A stretch of DNA of 35,602 nt from Streptacidiphilus jiangxiensis (GCF_900109465.1 NZ_FOAZ01000043.1:1-35602); one strand, 5' to 3'. Positions 15,085 to 23,737 are shown, counted from the first letter of the stretch. Translations and numbers: made by a program. The notes: generated by a model from the letters alone, not told the origin.

Positions 15085-16689
15085 TCAGGTGCGCGGCTCC
15101 GGAGCAGAGTGGAGGGTGATCAGGAAGCCTCGCCCGCTGCCGCTGCGGGGCAACTTGCGGATGTCAATGCCGCGGGCGCGCAGCGCGGGGGCGAGGGAGG
15201 TCAGGCGGGCGGAGAGCAGCGCGGTGGTCTTGGGCCAGGTGTCGGGGATGGGGCCGGGCGGTCGGAGGACGGTGTCGATCTGCCCGGTGGTGGCCTGCCA
15301 CTCGGTGGTGTCGGCGGCGCTGGCCCAGCGGGTGAGGGCGGTGGCGACCGGGTCGGCGTCGATGACGTCGTCGGTGATCTCTTCCTGGGCGCCGGTGTAG
15401 GTGGCCAGGGTGTCCCAGCCGGTGACCGCGTCCAGCGCCCACAGCAGTTCGGCCCAGTCGGCCATCCGCGGCCGGTGGCCGAGCTGGGCGGACGCGTCGG
15501 GCAGGCGCGCCCACACCGCGGCCGCCAGGTCGAGCAGGCCGCCGAGGATGCGGCCGTGCGCGGCCCGGTAGCTGCGCCACAGATCGTGCTCGCTGCGCCT
15601 CGCCTTGGAGTCGATGGCCTCCAGGGTGAAGGGGAGCAGGCGTTCGGCGAGGTCAGGTTGGAGGGCGCCGACGTCGATGCCGGTCAGCACGACCGGGCGC
15701 TGGTAGGCCCAGGAGGTGACGTCGTCGTCGGTGTACATCTCGCGTTTGGCGACGGAGGCCCCGGTGACGGTCCGGCACAGGAAGTCCGAGAGCCACTGAG
15801 GGATGCCGTGGATGTTGTCCAGGCCCATGGTCCAGCCAGCCGAGGCGGCGACCGCGCCGTCGTCCTCGCTGCGCGGGACGTTGCGGACCTCGGCGCGGAT
15901 CCCGTCGAGCACCCGCAGCAGCTGCCGGGCGGAGGTGGTCTTCGCGGTGCCGCGTTCGCCGTTGAAGTACGCGACTGGGCGGGGCATGTCGGGTCGCAGC
16001 CCGGCCAGCAGCCAGGCGACGGCCATCCGCCAGGACGGCTCGGCCAGCGCGGACAGCTCGCGCAGCAGCCCGAGCCCGGCCTGCCAGCCGCCCGGATCGC
16101 GTTCGGGCAGCGGGAGTTCGCCGGTCAGCCGGGTACGCCGCCACAGCGGGCCCTCGCCGACGGGCGGGGTGGCCACTGACCAGGTGCCGGGCTCGATGCA
16201 GACGCTCTGCCCGTCCGGGCGGCCCAGGTCGAGCCAGGTGACCTGTTCGTCGACCGGGTCGGGGGCGATCCGCAGGTGGACTGGCTGCTCGGGGGCGTCC
16301 AGGGCGAGGGCGTCCATGGAGGCGATCGCGTCCGTCAGGTAGCCCTGGGAGGGGGCCCGGCCGGTGCGCAAGACGTAGCTGCGGTTGAGGAGTTGGCGCA
16401 GGCTGCCGGTGCCGCCGAAGCCGCCGGCGGCGCGCAGCGGGCGGGCGATCGGCGGTCCTTCGGCCGGGACGGCGTACGCGGTCTGGTCGCAGCGCACCAG
16501 GACGTACTCGTCCATGCCCAGGTGGAGCAGGACGTCGGACTGCGACATCTTCGGCCCGCGCTCGGTGTTCTGCTGCTCGGCCGGTGCTGCGGCCGTCGAT
16601 TCCCCCTGCTCGGCGGTCGGCGCCGGGCGAGCAGGCCGGGGTTCGCCAGCCGGGACCGGGAGCGTCACGCGGGTGGTCAGGTCGGTCAT
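15085..16689 (-). CDS. P-loop ATPase, replication helicase-like
   Basis: A 534-residue protein with a Walker A loop GERGTAKTT (244-252) after the strand RPVAYFN. A Walker-B-like MGLDNIHGIP follows, and RPVVLTGIDVGALQPDLAERLLPFTLEAID probably carries a sensor/arginine finger. The N-terminal 50 residues are Pro/Ala-rich and probably disordered. Proteins of this build follow prim-pol primases in actinomycete plasmids and integrative elements and resemble the helicase partner of D5/SF3-like systems; helicase activity is inferred. The ATG overlaps the primase stop (ATGA), so the two are translationally coupled. Confidence 0.75.
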   Translation of the reverse strand: MTDLTTRVTLPVPAGEPRPARPAPTAEQGESTAAAPAEQQNTERGPKMSQSDVLLHLGMDEYVLVRCDQTAYAVPAEGPPIARPLRAAGGFGGTGSLRQLLNRSYVLRTGRAPSQGYLTDAIASMDALALDAPEQPVHLRIAPDPVDEQVTWLDLGRPDGQSVCIEPGTWSVATPPVGEGPLWRRTRLTGELPLPERDPGGWQAGLGLLRELSALAEPSWRMAVAWLLAGLRPDMPRPVAYFNGERGTAKTTSARQLLRVLDGIRAEVRNVPRSEDDGAVAASAGWTMGLDNIHGIPQWLSDFLCRTVTGASVAKREMYTDDDVTSWAYQRPVVLTGIDVGALQPDLAERLLPFTLEAIDSKARRSEHDLWRSYRAAHGRILGGLLDLAAAVWARLPDASAQLGHRPRMADWAELLWALDAVTGWDTLATYTGAQEEITDDVIDADPVATALTRWASAADTTEWQATTGQIDTVLRPPGPIPDTWPKTTALLSARLTSLAPALRARGIDIRKLPRSGSGRGFLITLHSAPEPRT

Positions 16690-17747
16690 GGCCGTGCTCC
16701 GGGGCTGGGGATGGTGCGCGGCGAGCGCATGCCCGCCTGGAGTGCGCGGCGGAGGGTGGACTGGGCCTTGGCTTCGCCGGGGTCGATTCCGGCGAGCGCG
16801 GCGGCCTCGGTGAGGGCCCGGTGGACGTCGACGAGCTCCAGCAGCCCGGCGCCGACCATCTGGCCGAGCCGGAACCCGGCGCGGTTGAGCTGGTCGTTGC
16901 GGCCGGAGCGGGCGCCAGCGACGGTCTCGGCCTCCCGGCGCAGTGCCGCGGCGGCGTACGCGGCCGCGTCGTGCGGCCGGTGCCGCGCGGCGGGGCGGGG
17001 CAGCCGGATCCGGGCCGGCGGTGGGTCGGCGGCGGGGTCGCGGGAGCGGAGGCCGACGCGCGCGAGCTCGAGGGCGAGCCAACGCGGCAGCCGGGCAGGT
17101 TCGGATTCGGGCCCGGTGACCTGGTAGCAGCCGGCCGGGGTTCTGTTCGTGGGCGCGACCGCGGTGGACCAGCCGGCCCGAACGTCGATCTGCCAGCCCA
17201 GCCGGCCGGAGCTCTGCGTGTACCGGGCCCCGCCGGCGCGATACCAGAGGTGGACTCCGCCGCCCGGGGTGCGCACCGTCAGGGTCGGCGGGGCGTGCAG
17301 CAGGCTCTCGGCCCGCCGGACCCGGCACAGCAGTTCCAGCACGTCCACCCCGGTGCGCACCCGGTCGGCCTCCGGGACGGCGGCGAGGTCGATGCCGGGC
17401 AGCACCAACTCGCGCTCCGGCAGCCGGTGGTGGTGGTCGTCCAGGTCGACGACCAGCAGACCGGACGGACCGGTGGCGACGCCGACGGCGAAGTCCCGGC
17501 ACCACCAGCGACGGATCAGGTCCGGATCGGTCGTCGCCGCCCGCACCCCGTGGCACCACCGTCCCGCCGCCAGGCAGCCGCAGCCGCCGGCGCCCAGGTC
17601 GGGGAACCCGCAGGGCGGCCGGCCCCCGGGCACGGGTGGACGGCACCGGCGGCAGTTGCCGACCGGGAGCTTCGACCCGGGCAGCAGCGGATGGACCCAC
17701 CACCCCCTGCCCGCGCACCGCATGGCGAGCTCAAGTCCGCCGCTCAC
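16686..17747 (-). CDS. Bifunctional DNA primase/polymerase (prim-pol)
   Basis: A 353-residue prim-pol domain protein. It has GWWVHPLLPGSKLP (15-28), a cysteine-rich insert (C32, C35, C46, C56, C58, C65) that may bind zinc, ATTDPDLIRRWW (71-82), ATGPSGLLVVDLDDHHH (91-107) with catalytic D101 and D103, and TVRTPGGGVHLWYR carrying the third motif. These are the signatures of the archaeo-eukaryotic-type primases found on actinobacterial plasmids, which make primers and can polymerise DNA. The C-terminal 100 residues are helical (PriCT-like). The start is the GTG that overlaps the upstream stop as GTGA. A long upstream extension of the frame is a shadow of the 907-residue gene. Confidence 0.85.
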   Translation of the reverse strand: MSGGLELAMRCAGRGWWVHPLLPGSKLPVGNCRRCRPPVPGGRPPCGFPDLGAGGCGCLAAGRWCHGVRAATTDPDLIRRWWCRDFAVGVATGPSGLLVVDLDDHHHRLPERELVLPGIDLAAVPEADRVRTGVDVLELLCRVRRAESLLHAPPTLTVRTPGGGVHLWYRAGGARYTQSSGRLGWQIDVRAGWSTAVAPTNRTPAGCYQVTGPESEPARLPRWLALELARVGLRSRDPAADPPPARIRLPRPAARHRPHDAAAYAAAALRREAETVAGARSGRNDQLNRAGFRLGQMVGAGLLELVDVHRALTEAAALAGIDPGEAKAQSTLRRALQAGMRSPRTIPSPGARP

Positions 17748-20467
17748 GCCGCGCTCACCGCCTCCCGGACCCGGGCCGGCCGCACCAACGCCGGAAGGCT
17801 CTCGCCCTCCAGCGGCCGGGCCGCGTACTGGGCCATCCGCTCCCGCCAGCCACCGACCGGGGGCCGGACCGGGGCTAGGACCTCGGCGCGGACCTGGTCG
17901 AGCCGCTGCGCCAGCAGGGCCTGTGCGCACCGGCGGGCCGCCTCGTCGGCCGCGGCCAGGACCTCCGGCTCGCCGCGACGCCGGGCCCGCTCGATGCCAG
18001 CCACCCGGTCGGCCTCGGACCTCGCCTGCGGGCCGCGAAGCAGGCCCTCCAGCGCGAGCGCACGCTCCCGGGCCACCAGCTGCTCGGCAAGCTCCCGCAG
18101 CTGCCAAACCACCGCCGCCTCCGGCAACCCCTGGCCACGCCACCGCTCCCCCGCCTGCTCGGCCTCGGCCTCCAGTCGAGCCCGGCACACCCCCAGCAGG
18201 TCGCCCCTGGCAGCCGGGATCTCCACCAGGCCGGCCGCCACGGCCGCGAACTCCGCGGCCGACTCCAAGGTCTGGCGCGTCGTCTGGGTCTCCGAGCAGA
18301 TCAGGCACAGCCCACCCGCCTCCGGCACCCCGCACTTCGCGCACGGCCGAGCAGCCAACTCAGCCTGAGCGGCAGCCTGTTCGTCGCGCTGTCGGGCCCA
18401 CGCCTTCTCGCGCCGGGAGCGCTCGACCCTCGCGTGCTCCCGGCGGACGGCGTCCTCGGCCGCCAGCCGGGCAACCTCCCGGCTCAGCCGCCGCTCCACC
18501 TCCGCCCGGAACTCCTCCGGCGCGAGGCCAGGCAGCTGTTCGGTGACGGACCGGGCGACCTGGTGCCGCAGCGCCCGGCGGTCCTCGACCAGCAGCTCGC
18601 AGGACGGGCAGACCAGGCCGGTGTCCATCCGCACCCGGTCATCGCACACCTGGGCGTAGCACTCGGCCCGCTGCGGCAACCCGCGGACGAGCAGCCAGCC
18701 GATCGGATCCCGGACCGGCTGCCCGAGCTGCGCGGCCAGCCGGCGCTCCAAGCGCTCTGCCAGCACCGCAGGGGCCAGTTCCGCGCCGACGAGCCCGGCC
18801 AAGCGCACCAGCTCGGCCCGTACTGCCGCACGGACTCGACGGCGACCACCGGCATGCCCGATCCGCGCCCACTCCCACTGCACCGGCGCCAGAACCCGCT
18901 CCAGCCCACGGGGCAGGGACCACCGGAGCAGCACCCGCGCACCACCGACGGGCGCCTTCTGCTCCTGCCGTTCGTTGACGAGGTCCTGGTGCTGTTCCCC
19001 GCGAAGCGGGCCACCGCAACCACCGACCTGCCCGTCGGCCTCGAGGGCGCCGAACTCGGGCCGGTCCTCGCGCCCGCTCACGCGCTCCGGCAACGGCGGG
19101 TTGCCCAACGCGGCTTCGCCGGAAAAGCAAGACTCACCAGCACCAGACCCACCTAGAGCAACCACCTGAGACGTGTGGTGGGCGTGGAGCAGCGCACCAT
19201 CGACCACACCGCTACCCAGCTCCTTAGAAGCCTGTTCTCCCAGGTCAAAGGCGTGATTCTCTTCTGCCGACGGTGTCTCGGGTGCGTCTTGATCCCTGAG
19301 TGCACCATCCCCAGCGCCGAGAACGCCGTCCACGACGTCGAAGAAACCGACCTGAATCCAGCCCTCCCCCGGCTCCTGCAGGCCCTCGTCCTCCGACGAG
19401 CCTGAGCATTGCGTGCACACCGAGCCCCGGTCCTCCGACCGAGCGCCTGCAGGTTCGACAGCCTCGTCGACGCCCGGCGGGAAGTGGTCGGCGACGACCT
19501 CCAGGCCCGACTGAGAACGCCCGTGCGCCGCCGCGACAGCCGGCACGAGGACCCTCAGCCGTGCACCAGGAACGCCGCGGCCCGGCACCTCCAACAATCC
19601 CTGCCGGATGAGCCCGTCGACCACCCGGGCCGCCTCCGTCAACGGCCGCCCGATCAGCCGCGCGACCGTCGCATCCGCCCGATCGAACCCCGCCGTCACG
19701 GCCCCAGCCACAAGGCGCACCCGACCGTCCGGCCGCGCCGCCAACACCAACCGGAGCAGCGCGAGACGCTCGGCCGCCGCCCCACGACCGCACCGCTCGG
19801 CGAGCAGCCCAGGCGGCGTCTCCGGTTTACCCACAGGAGCCCACCCAGGGCCGAACAGCCGCTCGCACAACGCAAGGAGAACCGCCAGCTCGCGCTTCTC
19901 CAGCACCAACGGAGCTGAGGACTGCGCCTGGGCAGCGGTCAGCGGCAACACCTCCCACCGCAAGCCCGTCACCCGGCGTACGCCGTCGACCCACGCCGTC
20001 GTCACCTCGGTCGAGACCGCACCCGAGTTCCGGAGGGCAGGCAGCACCCGGTGGTCGACGTAGGACTCCGACACCCCCAACCACCTACTCAACCCGCCAG
20101 CCGTCAACTCCAGCCGCGACTCCCCCGCCGGCGACTTCGCCAACAGCACGACAGCCGACAGAACCTCAACTGGCGGCCGCTGACGGAGCCCGCGATCCTC
20201 CAACAAGGCTTCGAGCGCTCCGGAGATCCGCTCCCGGGTACGCCGGAGCAGCCGCAAGGGCTCGTGCAGCGGGGGGAGATCAGCGCGCGCTGAGGCGCTC
20301 GGCGTGTGCCGCACACCCCTTTGAAGGGTGGTCGGTTCATACCTTTTCAATCCGTTTTGGGCGTAGTCCGCAAAGGGCCTCGGCGAGCCGTTTTTTGGCA
20401 ATGCGGGACTAGCCCTATGGCTGGCGGCTATTATCTGCTCCAGAACTGCATAGGGATGAGGGCACAA
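17744..20467 (-). CDS. Large replication-operon protein with winged-helix and zinc motifs
   Basis: As drawn this is a 907-residue protein, first in the operon before the primase. Residues 85-175 (LELTAGGLSRWLGVSESYVDHRVLPALRNSGAVS) look like a winged helix, and 190-300 like a second one. Residues 330-510 are acidic, Gly-rich and probably disordered. The C-terminal half is Arg/Glu-rich helix, possibly coiled coil, with cysteine pairs C603/C608/C620/C623 and a clear zinc-ribbon C709-x2-C712-x8-C721-x2-C724. An origin-binding role fits but is inferred. The start is uncertain: it opens with TTG at 20467, yet the first 50 codons have low G/C third positions, so a GTG at 20314 or a later start is possible. 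It ends in a 4-base overlap with the primase gene. Confidence 0.7.
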   Translation of the reverse strand: MCPHPYAVLEQIIAASHRASPALPKNGSPRPFADYAQNGLKRYEPTTLQRGVRHTPSASARADLPPLHEPLRLLRRTRERISGALEALLEDRGLRQRPPVEVLSAVVLLAKSPAGESRLELTAGGLSRWLGVSESYVDHRVLPALRNSGAVSTEVTTAWVDGVRRVTGLRWEVLPLTAAQAQSSAPLVLEKRELAVLLALCERLFGPGWAPVGKPETPPGLLAERCGRGAAAERLALLRLVLAARPDGRVRLVAGAVTAGFDRADATVARLIGRPLTEAARVVDGLIRQGLLEVPGRGVPGARLRVLVPAVAAAHGRSQSGLEVVADHFPPGVDEAVEPAGARSEDRGSVCTQCSGSSEDEGLQEPGEGWIQVGFFDVVDGVLGAGDGALRDQDAPETPSAEENHAFDLGEQASKELGSGVVDGALLHAHHTSQVVALGGSGAGESCFSGEAALGNPPLPERVSGREDRPEFGALEADGQVGGCGGPLRGEQHQDLVNERQEQKAPVGGARVLLRWSLPRGLERVLAPVQWEWARIGHAGGRRRVRAAVRAELVRLAGLVGAELAPAVLAERLERRLAAQLGQPVRDPIGWLLVRGLPQRAECYAQVCDDRVRMDTGLVCPSCELLVEDRRALRHQVARSVTEQLPGLAPEEFRAEVERRLSREVARLAAEDAVRREHARVERSRREKAWARQRDEQAAAQAELAARPCAKCGVPEAGGLCLICSETQTTRQTLESAAEFAAVAAGLVEIPAARGDLLGVCRARLEAEAEQAGERWRGQGLPEAAVVWQLRELAEQLVARERALALEGLLRGPQARSEADRVAGIERARRRGEPEVLAAADEAARRCAQALLAQRLDQVRAEVLAPVRPPVGGWRERMAQYAARPLEGESLPALVRPARVREAVSAA

Positions 20468-20646
20468 CGCAACTGGCCGCTCGACCGTTTTCGAAGAAAT
20501 GCCTGGTCAGCGGAGGTGAGAGCGTCTGCCGTGTTGGAAGCGGCTCAGGTCAGGTCAGATAGCTGTTGAGTCCCTCCCCGTCGTTCCAGCGGTTGGCCCC
20601 GCGGGAGACGACCGATGCGATGAAGCGACGAACTGAACATGCAAAA

Positions 20647-20721
20647 GCTCGGGGTGGCTCCCCGAGCGATGGGCGAGCTTGGCTGAGCCGCCCGGAAGGC
20701 GACCCAGGGGGTCGCCTTTTT
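20647..20721 (+). ncRNA. Candidate small RNA 3' end with intrinsic terminator
   Basis: Two perfect hairpins lie in tandem. GCTCGGGG/CCCCGAGC is an 8-bp stem with loop TGGCT (20647-20667). GGCGACCC/GGGTCGCC is an 8-bp stem with a 3-base loop (20698-20716), directly followed by TTTTT (20717-20721). The second is a textbook Rho-independent terminator for rightward transcription, unusual in this genome type. No protein gene ends just upstream on the + strand, so a short non-coding transcript starting somewhere in 20470-20640 is a reasonable guess. Only the terminator is well supported; the RNA gene and its 5' end are inferred. Confidence 0.35.
20698..20721 (+). terminator. Rho-independent terminator
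   Basis: Stem GGCGACCC/GGGTCGCC with loop AGG, followed by five T residues on the + strand. It has no assigned upstream gene on that strand and insulates fic from rightward transcription. Confidence 0.75.
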
Positions 20722-20969
20722 CATGCTCGCGGTGCGTGTCTACTGGCCGGGTGACCATGGCTGTGGGCCGGCCGTTAGAACTTCTGAGGCATGGCTGTAC
20801 CTCTGACACCGGAGCGATCGGCGTGCCTGGAGTGGTTGCCGGAGAGGGCATGCCTTTCGAGGGCGAGGCCCCTGTGGCCACGTCCTTCCCGAGCATCACA
20901 CCAAACATCACGAGGTTCAGACTATCCTTAAACGGATCTGCGTGAGGCTGAACTCTTGGAGCGTGTCTG

Positions 20970-22274
20970 GTGGCAAGGTTTGCGGAACAACGCTGGCAAT
21001 CACAGCCTGGCGCGACCGCCAGTCCGGACGATCAGCCTGCTCCTACCTTTCGTGCGTACATGCCAGACCCGCTTCTGGGACGTCCGATCATGCTCTCGGC
21101 CGAGCTGGCAGCCGAGGTAGCAGACGTCGATCGTCTGGTCCGATCGTTTAACGATGCCGCCCCCACGAGCCCGCATCTGGAGTCGCTGGCGCGCTTTCTG
21201 CTCCGCTCCGAGGCAGTGGCGTCCTCGCGGATCGAGGGTGTCGTTGCGTCAGCGCGCGCGATTGCCCACCTTGAGCTGATGCTTGCGACCAAGGCCGGCG
21301 ACGACGGGCGCGTTCATCGGGGGATCAGCGACAGCGCCCGTGAGGTCGTGAACAACGTTCTGGCGTTGCGGAGAGCTGTAACGGCCCTCACTGAGGCGGA
21401 GAGCCTCACCGTCGCGGACATCAACGACTTGCAGGCCGCCCTCATGGTTGACACCGAACAGGGAGAGCTCTCCGGCGAGTTGCGCCAGGTCCAGAACTGG
21501 GTCGGCGGCAACGCCTATAGCCCCAGAGGCGCCGAGTACGTGCCGCCGGCGCCGGGCGAAGTTCTGCCCCTGATGGAGGACCTGGCGGCCTTCATCTCGG
21601 AGAGCCATCCTCTCCCGCTCGTGCAGGCGGCCCTTGTCCATGCGCAATTTGAGACGATCCACCCCTACACCGATGGCAACGGACGTACCGGCCGGGCCTT
21701 GATTCATACAGTCCTGGCGCGGCAGGGGCTGGCAGTTGGCCATGTCCTTCCGATCTCCATGTCGCTTCTTGCTCACGCTCGCGAGTACATCGCGGGACTG
21801 AACGCTTACCGATACGAGGGCGAACCGGACAGCCAACACGCATCGGCGGGCCTGGGCGCCTGGATCCGAGTCTTCTTGGCGGCAACCCGTGATGCAGTGG
21901 CAGAGGCCCGGCGCTTCACGGACGAGCTCGCGCAGATGCGGAAGGCCTGGGACGGACGGCTGGCCGGCTATCGGGAGAGCCAGTCACGTCGGGGGCAACC
22001 CCGAAAGGGGGCCGCGGTGGTGAGGCTCATGGAACAACTTCCCGGCGTTCCCATCGTGACCGCCAGGGCCACGCAGTCACTTCTGGGTATCTCCTTCGTC
22101 GCGGCGTCGGGCGCGTTGGAGGAGTTGGCTGGAGCAGGGATCGTGCAGGTCAAGGAGGTTGAACGGGGAACCCGCGCCTACCTGGCGACCGATGTACTGG
22201 ATCTGATCAACGGGGCAGAGCGTCGACTTACCTACACGAAGTGGGAGTTGCCGGAGCTGGATGCCCGCGCATGA
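20970..22274 (+). CDS. Fic-domain protein (putative AMP transferase)
   Basis: A 434-residue Fic protein. The active loop HPYTDGNGRTGR (231-242) matches HPFx(D/E)GNGRxxR completely, so catalysis (usually AMP transfer from ATP to a target hydroxyl) is predicted. The N-terminal helix carries SSRIEG (85-90), matching the inhibitory (S/T)xxxE(G/N) motif, so this is a class II, self-inhibited Fic protein that needs no separate antitoxin. The C-terminal 130 residues contain a winged helix (VTARATQSLLGISFVAASGALEELAGAGIV), as in many bacterial Fic proteins. The start is GTG with TTGGAG 7-9 bases upstream. Third codon positions are less G/C-biased than in flanking genes, a sign of separate origin. Confidence 0.92.
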   Translation: MARFAEQRWQSQPGATASPDDQPAPTFRAYMPDPLLGRPIMLSAELAAEVADVDRLVRSFNDAAPTSPHLESLARFLLRSEAVASSRIEGVVASARAIAHLELMLATKAGDDGRVHRGISDSAREVVNNVLALRRAVTALTEAESLTVADINDLQAALMVDTEQGELSGELRQVQNWVGGNAYSPRGAEYVPPAPGEVLPLMEDLAAFISESHPLPLVQAALVHAQFETIHPYTDGNGRTGRALIHTVLARQGLAVGHVLPISMSLLAHAREYIAGLNAYRYEGEPDSQHASAGLGAWIRVFLAATRDAVAEARRFTDELAQMRKAWDGRLAGYRESQSRRGQPRKGAAVVRLMEQLPGVPIVTARATQSLLGISFVAASGALEELAGAGIVQVKEVERGTRAYLATDVLDLINGAERRLTYTKWELPELDARA

Positions 22275-22320
22275 TTGCCGCCGGCCGGCTCCAGTAGGAG
22301 GGGCCATGCTGGCAGGCGTG

Positions 22321-22356
22321 TTTCCTTTAACCTCAAGGCCCACCCGTTAAAGGAAA
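22321..22356. repeat. Perfect 11-bp A+T-rich inverted repeat
   Basis: TTTCCTTTAAC (22321-22331) and GTTAAAGGAAA (22346-22356) are exact reverse complements with a 14-base spacer, 47 bases after the fic stop. No T-run follows on the + strand. A protein-binding site or mRNA 3' structure is possible. Confidence 0.5.
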
Positions 22357-22407
22357 AAACTACGCTGAGTAGTCGAGAGGCGTCGGATCTTGGCGAAGCC
22401 CGAGCAT

Positions 22408-22449
22408 CAGGAAGGGGGTCAGCAGCATCTGCTGCTGACCCCCTTCCTG
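22408..22449. terminator. Long bidirectional terminator between fic and parB
   Basis: A perfect 19-bp stem (22408-22426 with 22431-22449, arms beginning CAGGAAGGGGGTC and GCTGCTGACCC) and a 4-base ATCT loop lie between the two convergent genes. It is the longest hairpin in the window. Confidence 0.8.
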
Positions 22450-22501
22450 TTCCTGGCGGTGAGGCTAGCTGGAGGGCCTGTAGGCGGCCGACAGCTTCGC
22501 A

Positions 22502-23737
22502 CTACTGGATTGTGGTCACCATGTTCCTCTGGAACCATCCAGTCAGGTGAGAGCGCTCGGCCGGGAGGCTGGCCAGGTACTCGGCCAGGCAGGCACTGAT
22601 GATCTCGAAGGGCTTCGCCTGGATGCCCTGAATGGACTCCAGGAGGTCCATCATCCGAGTAAGGCGAGCGTTGACGTCGGCACGCAGCGAGCAGACCGGC
22701 CGGTAGTTCGGCATGTTGGCACTGTCCTGATCGCTCAAGATGTACCGCCGGTAGGCCAGCCCCTTCTGGGCCAACTCGTAGACGTAGTCCCGCTCGTCCT
22801 CCATGGCATCGAGATCAACACCGGTCGGGTCGAGCGGCCTGAGCACCGGTTCGAGCGCAGCGTCGACGTAGGTGGCCGTTGTCAGCTTCGGGCGCTGGAG
22901 CGTCAGCGTCTTGATGAGCGCCCTGTCGGCCACGGACTGCGTGCCGACCTGATCTGCCGTGAGGCCGTACAGGTTGATGTTGCGATTCTCGAAGGGGAGA
23001 GCGTTCAACTGAGACGCGCTGTAAACGGTTAGGAGAGAGGCGTAGCTCGGAGCGATCTGCGACAGCTCGAGCATCGCATCCTGATTGCGCTGACGCGGCT
23101 GGTCCGGGTTGAACGGCTCGGTGGGCCGACGACGACCTGGACGGCGGGCCGGAACGCCAGCGAGTGAACTTGTAGCTCGTACAGCCGGAGCGGCTCCGCT
23201 GCGCCCCCACCCGGTTGATCCAGCAGACCGCTCTAGGGCCCCGCCAACCTGGAGTTCTGCCTGCTCTCGAATGCTCGTCGACGCACTAGTAGAGGGCTCG
23301 CCGTGGTCGTGCCCGGAACGCTGGTCATCAAGTGCCGGCTGCACCCGTCCTTCGACCACCGTGTCGGCGCCGGAGCCGACACGAGGCTGCGAGCCGGGAA
23401 GGCCGTCCGATGTCGAAGAGCCATCGGCAGCAGCGCTGCGGATGACGGGGTCGGCGGCAGTGGCGGCCACGGCAGGCATCTCAGTCTGCGCCGCTTCCGA
23501 AGGACCGTTGTCCCCGCCGGCTTCACCGTGCTGCGGAGGAACTGAAGGTGCCTTCGAGGACGTCGGCATCGCGAATCCACGGGAAGGCTGGTAGTCGTCC
23601 TCTTCGTCCTCTTCATCCGACCCGAGATTGAGGGCGGGGACGATCAGGTGAGAATTCTTGGCTTCCGGATCATGCTTGGGACCGGTCTTCGACCCCTTTG
23701 CCGCGTCCGCGGCCTTGGTGGTGGCGGGCATGGTCAC
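22502..23737 (-). CDS. ParA partner, putative centromere-binding (ParB-like) protein
   Basis: A 411-residue protein with no recognised ParB motif. Residues 1-200 are low-complexity and probably disordered, with an acidic run DEEDEEDD (41-48) and then many Ser/Pro/Gly. Residues 205-411 form a compact part (RNQDAMLELSQIAPSYASLLTVYSASQLNALPFENRNINLYGL ... LTGWFQRNMVTTIQ). The GTG start overlaps the parA stop as GTGA; an ATG two codons in is an equal alternative. Coupling to a ParA gene, position second in the operon and a basic domain with a disordered tail fit a partition DNA-binding partner, by context only. It could instead be an unrelated ParA-regulated protein. Confidence 0.55.
   Translation of the reverse strand: MTMPATTKAADAAKGSKTGPKHDPEAKNSHLIVPALNLGSDEEDEEDDYQPSRGFAMPTSSKAPSVPPQHGEAGGDNGPSEAAQTEMPAVAATAADPVIRSAAADGSSTSDGLPGSQPRVGSGADTVVEGRVQPALDDQRSGHDHGEPSTSASTSIREQAELQVGGALERSAGSTGWGRSGAAPAVRATSSLAGVPARRPGRRRPTEPFNPDQPRQRNQDAMLELSQIAPSYASLLTVYSASQLNALPFENRNINLYGLTADQVGTQSVADRALIKTLTLQRPKLTTATYVDAALEPVLRPLDPTGVDLDAMEDERDYVYELAQKGLAYRRYILSDQDSANMPNYRPVCSLRADVNARLTRMMDLLESIQGIQAKPFEIISACLAEYLASLPAERSHLTGWFQRNMVTTIQ

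Larger units (their letters stand above)
20468..20969. other. Non-coding stretch between replication gene and fic
   Basis: No convincing gene is seen in these 502 bases. The left end continues a relatively A+T-rich patch with three CCGTTTT copies (20352, 20388, 20485), which may be a promoter or origin region for the leftward replication operon. The middle carries the stem-loop and terminator described separately. The right part leads into the fic start, with TATCCT near 20925 as a possible -10. Confidence 0.5.

Noticed and set aside
20757..20945. 62-residue frame just before fic (MAVGRPLELLRHG), considered as an antitoxin.
   Set aside because: No antitoxin-like motif, weak ribosome site, and the Fic protein carries its own inhibitory helix.
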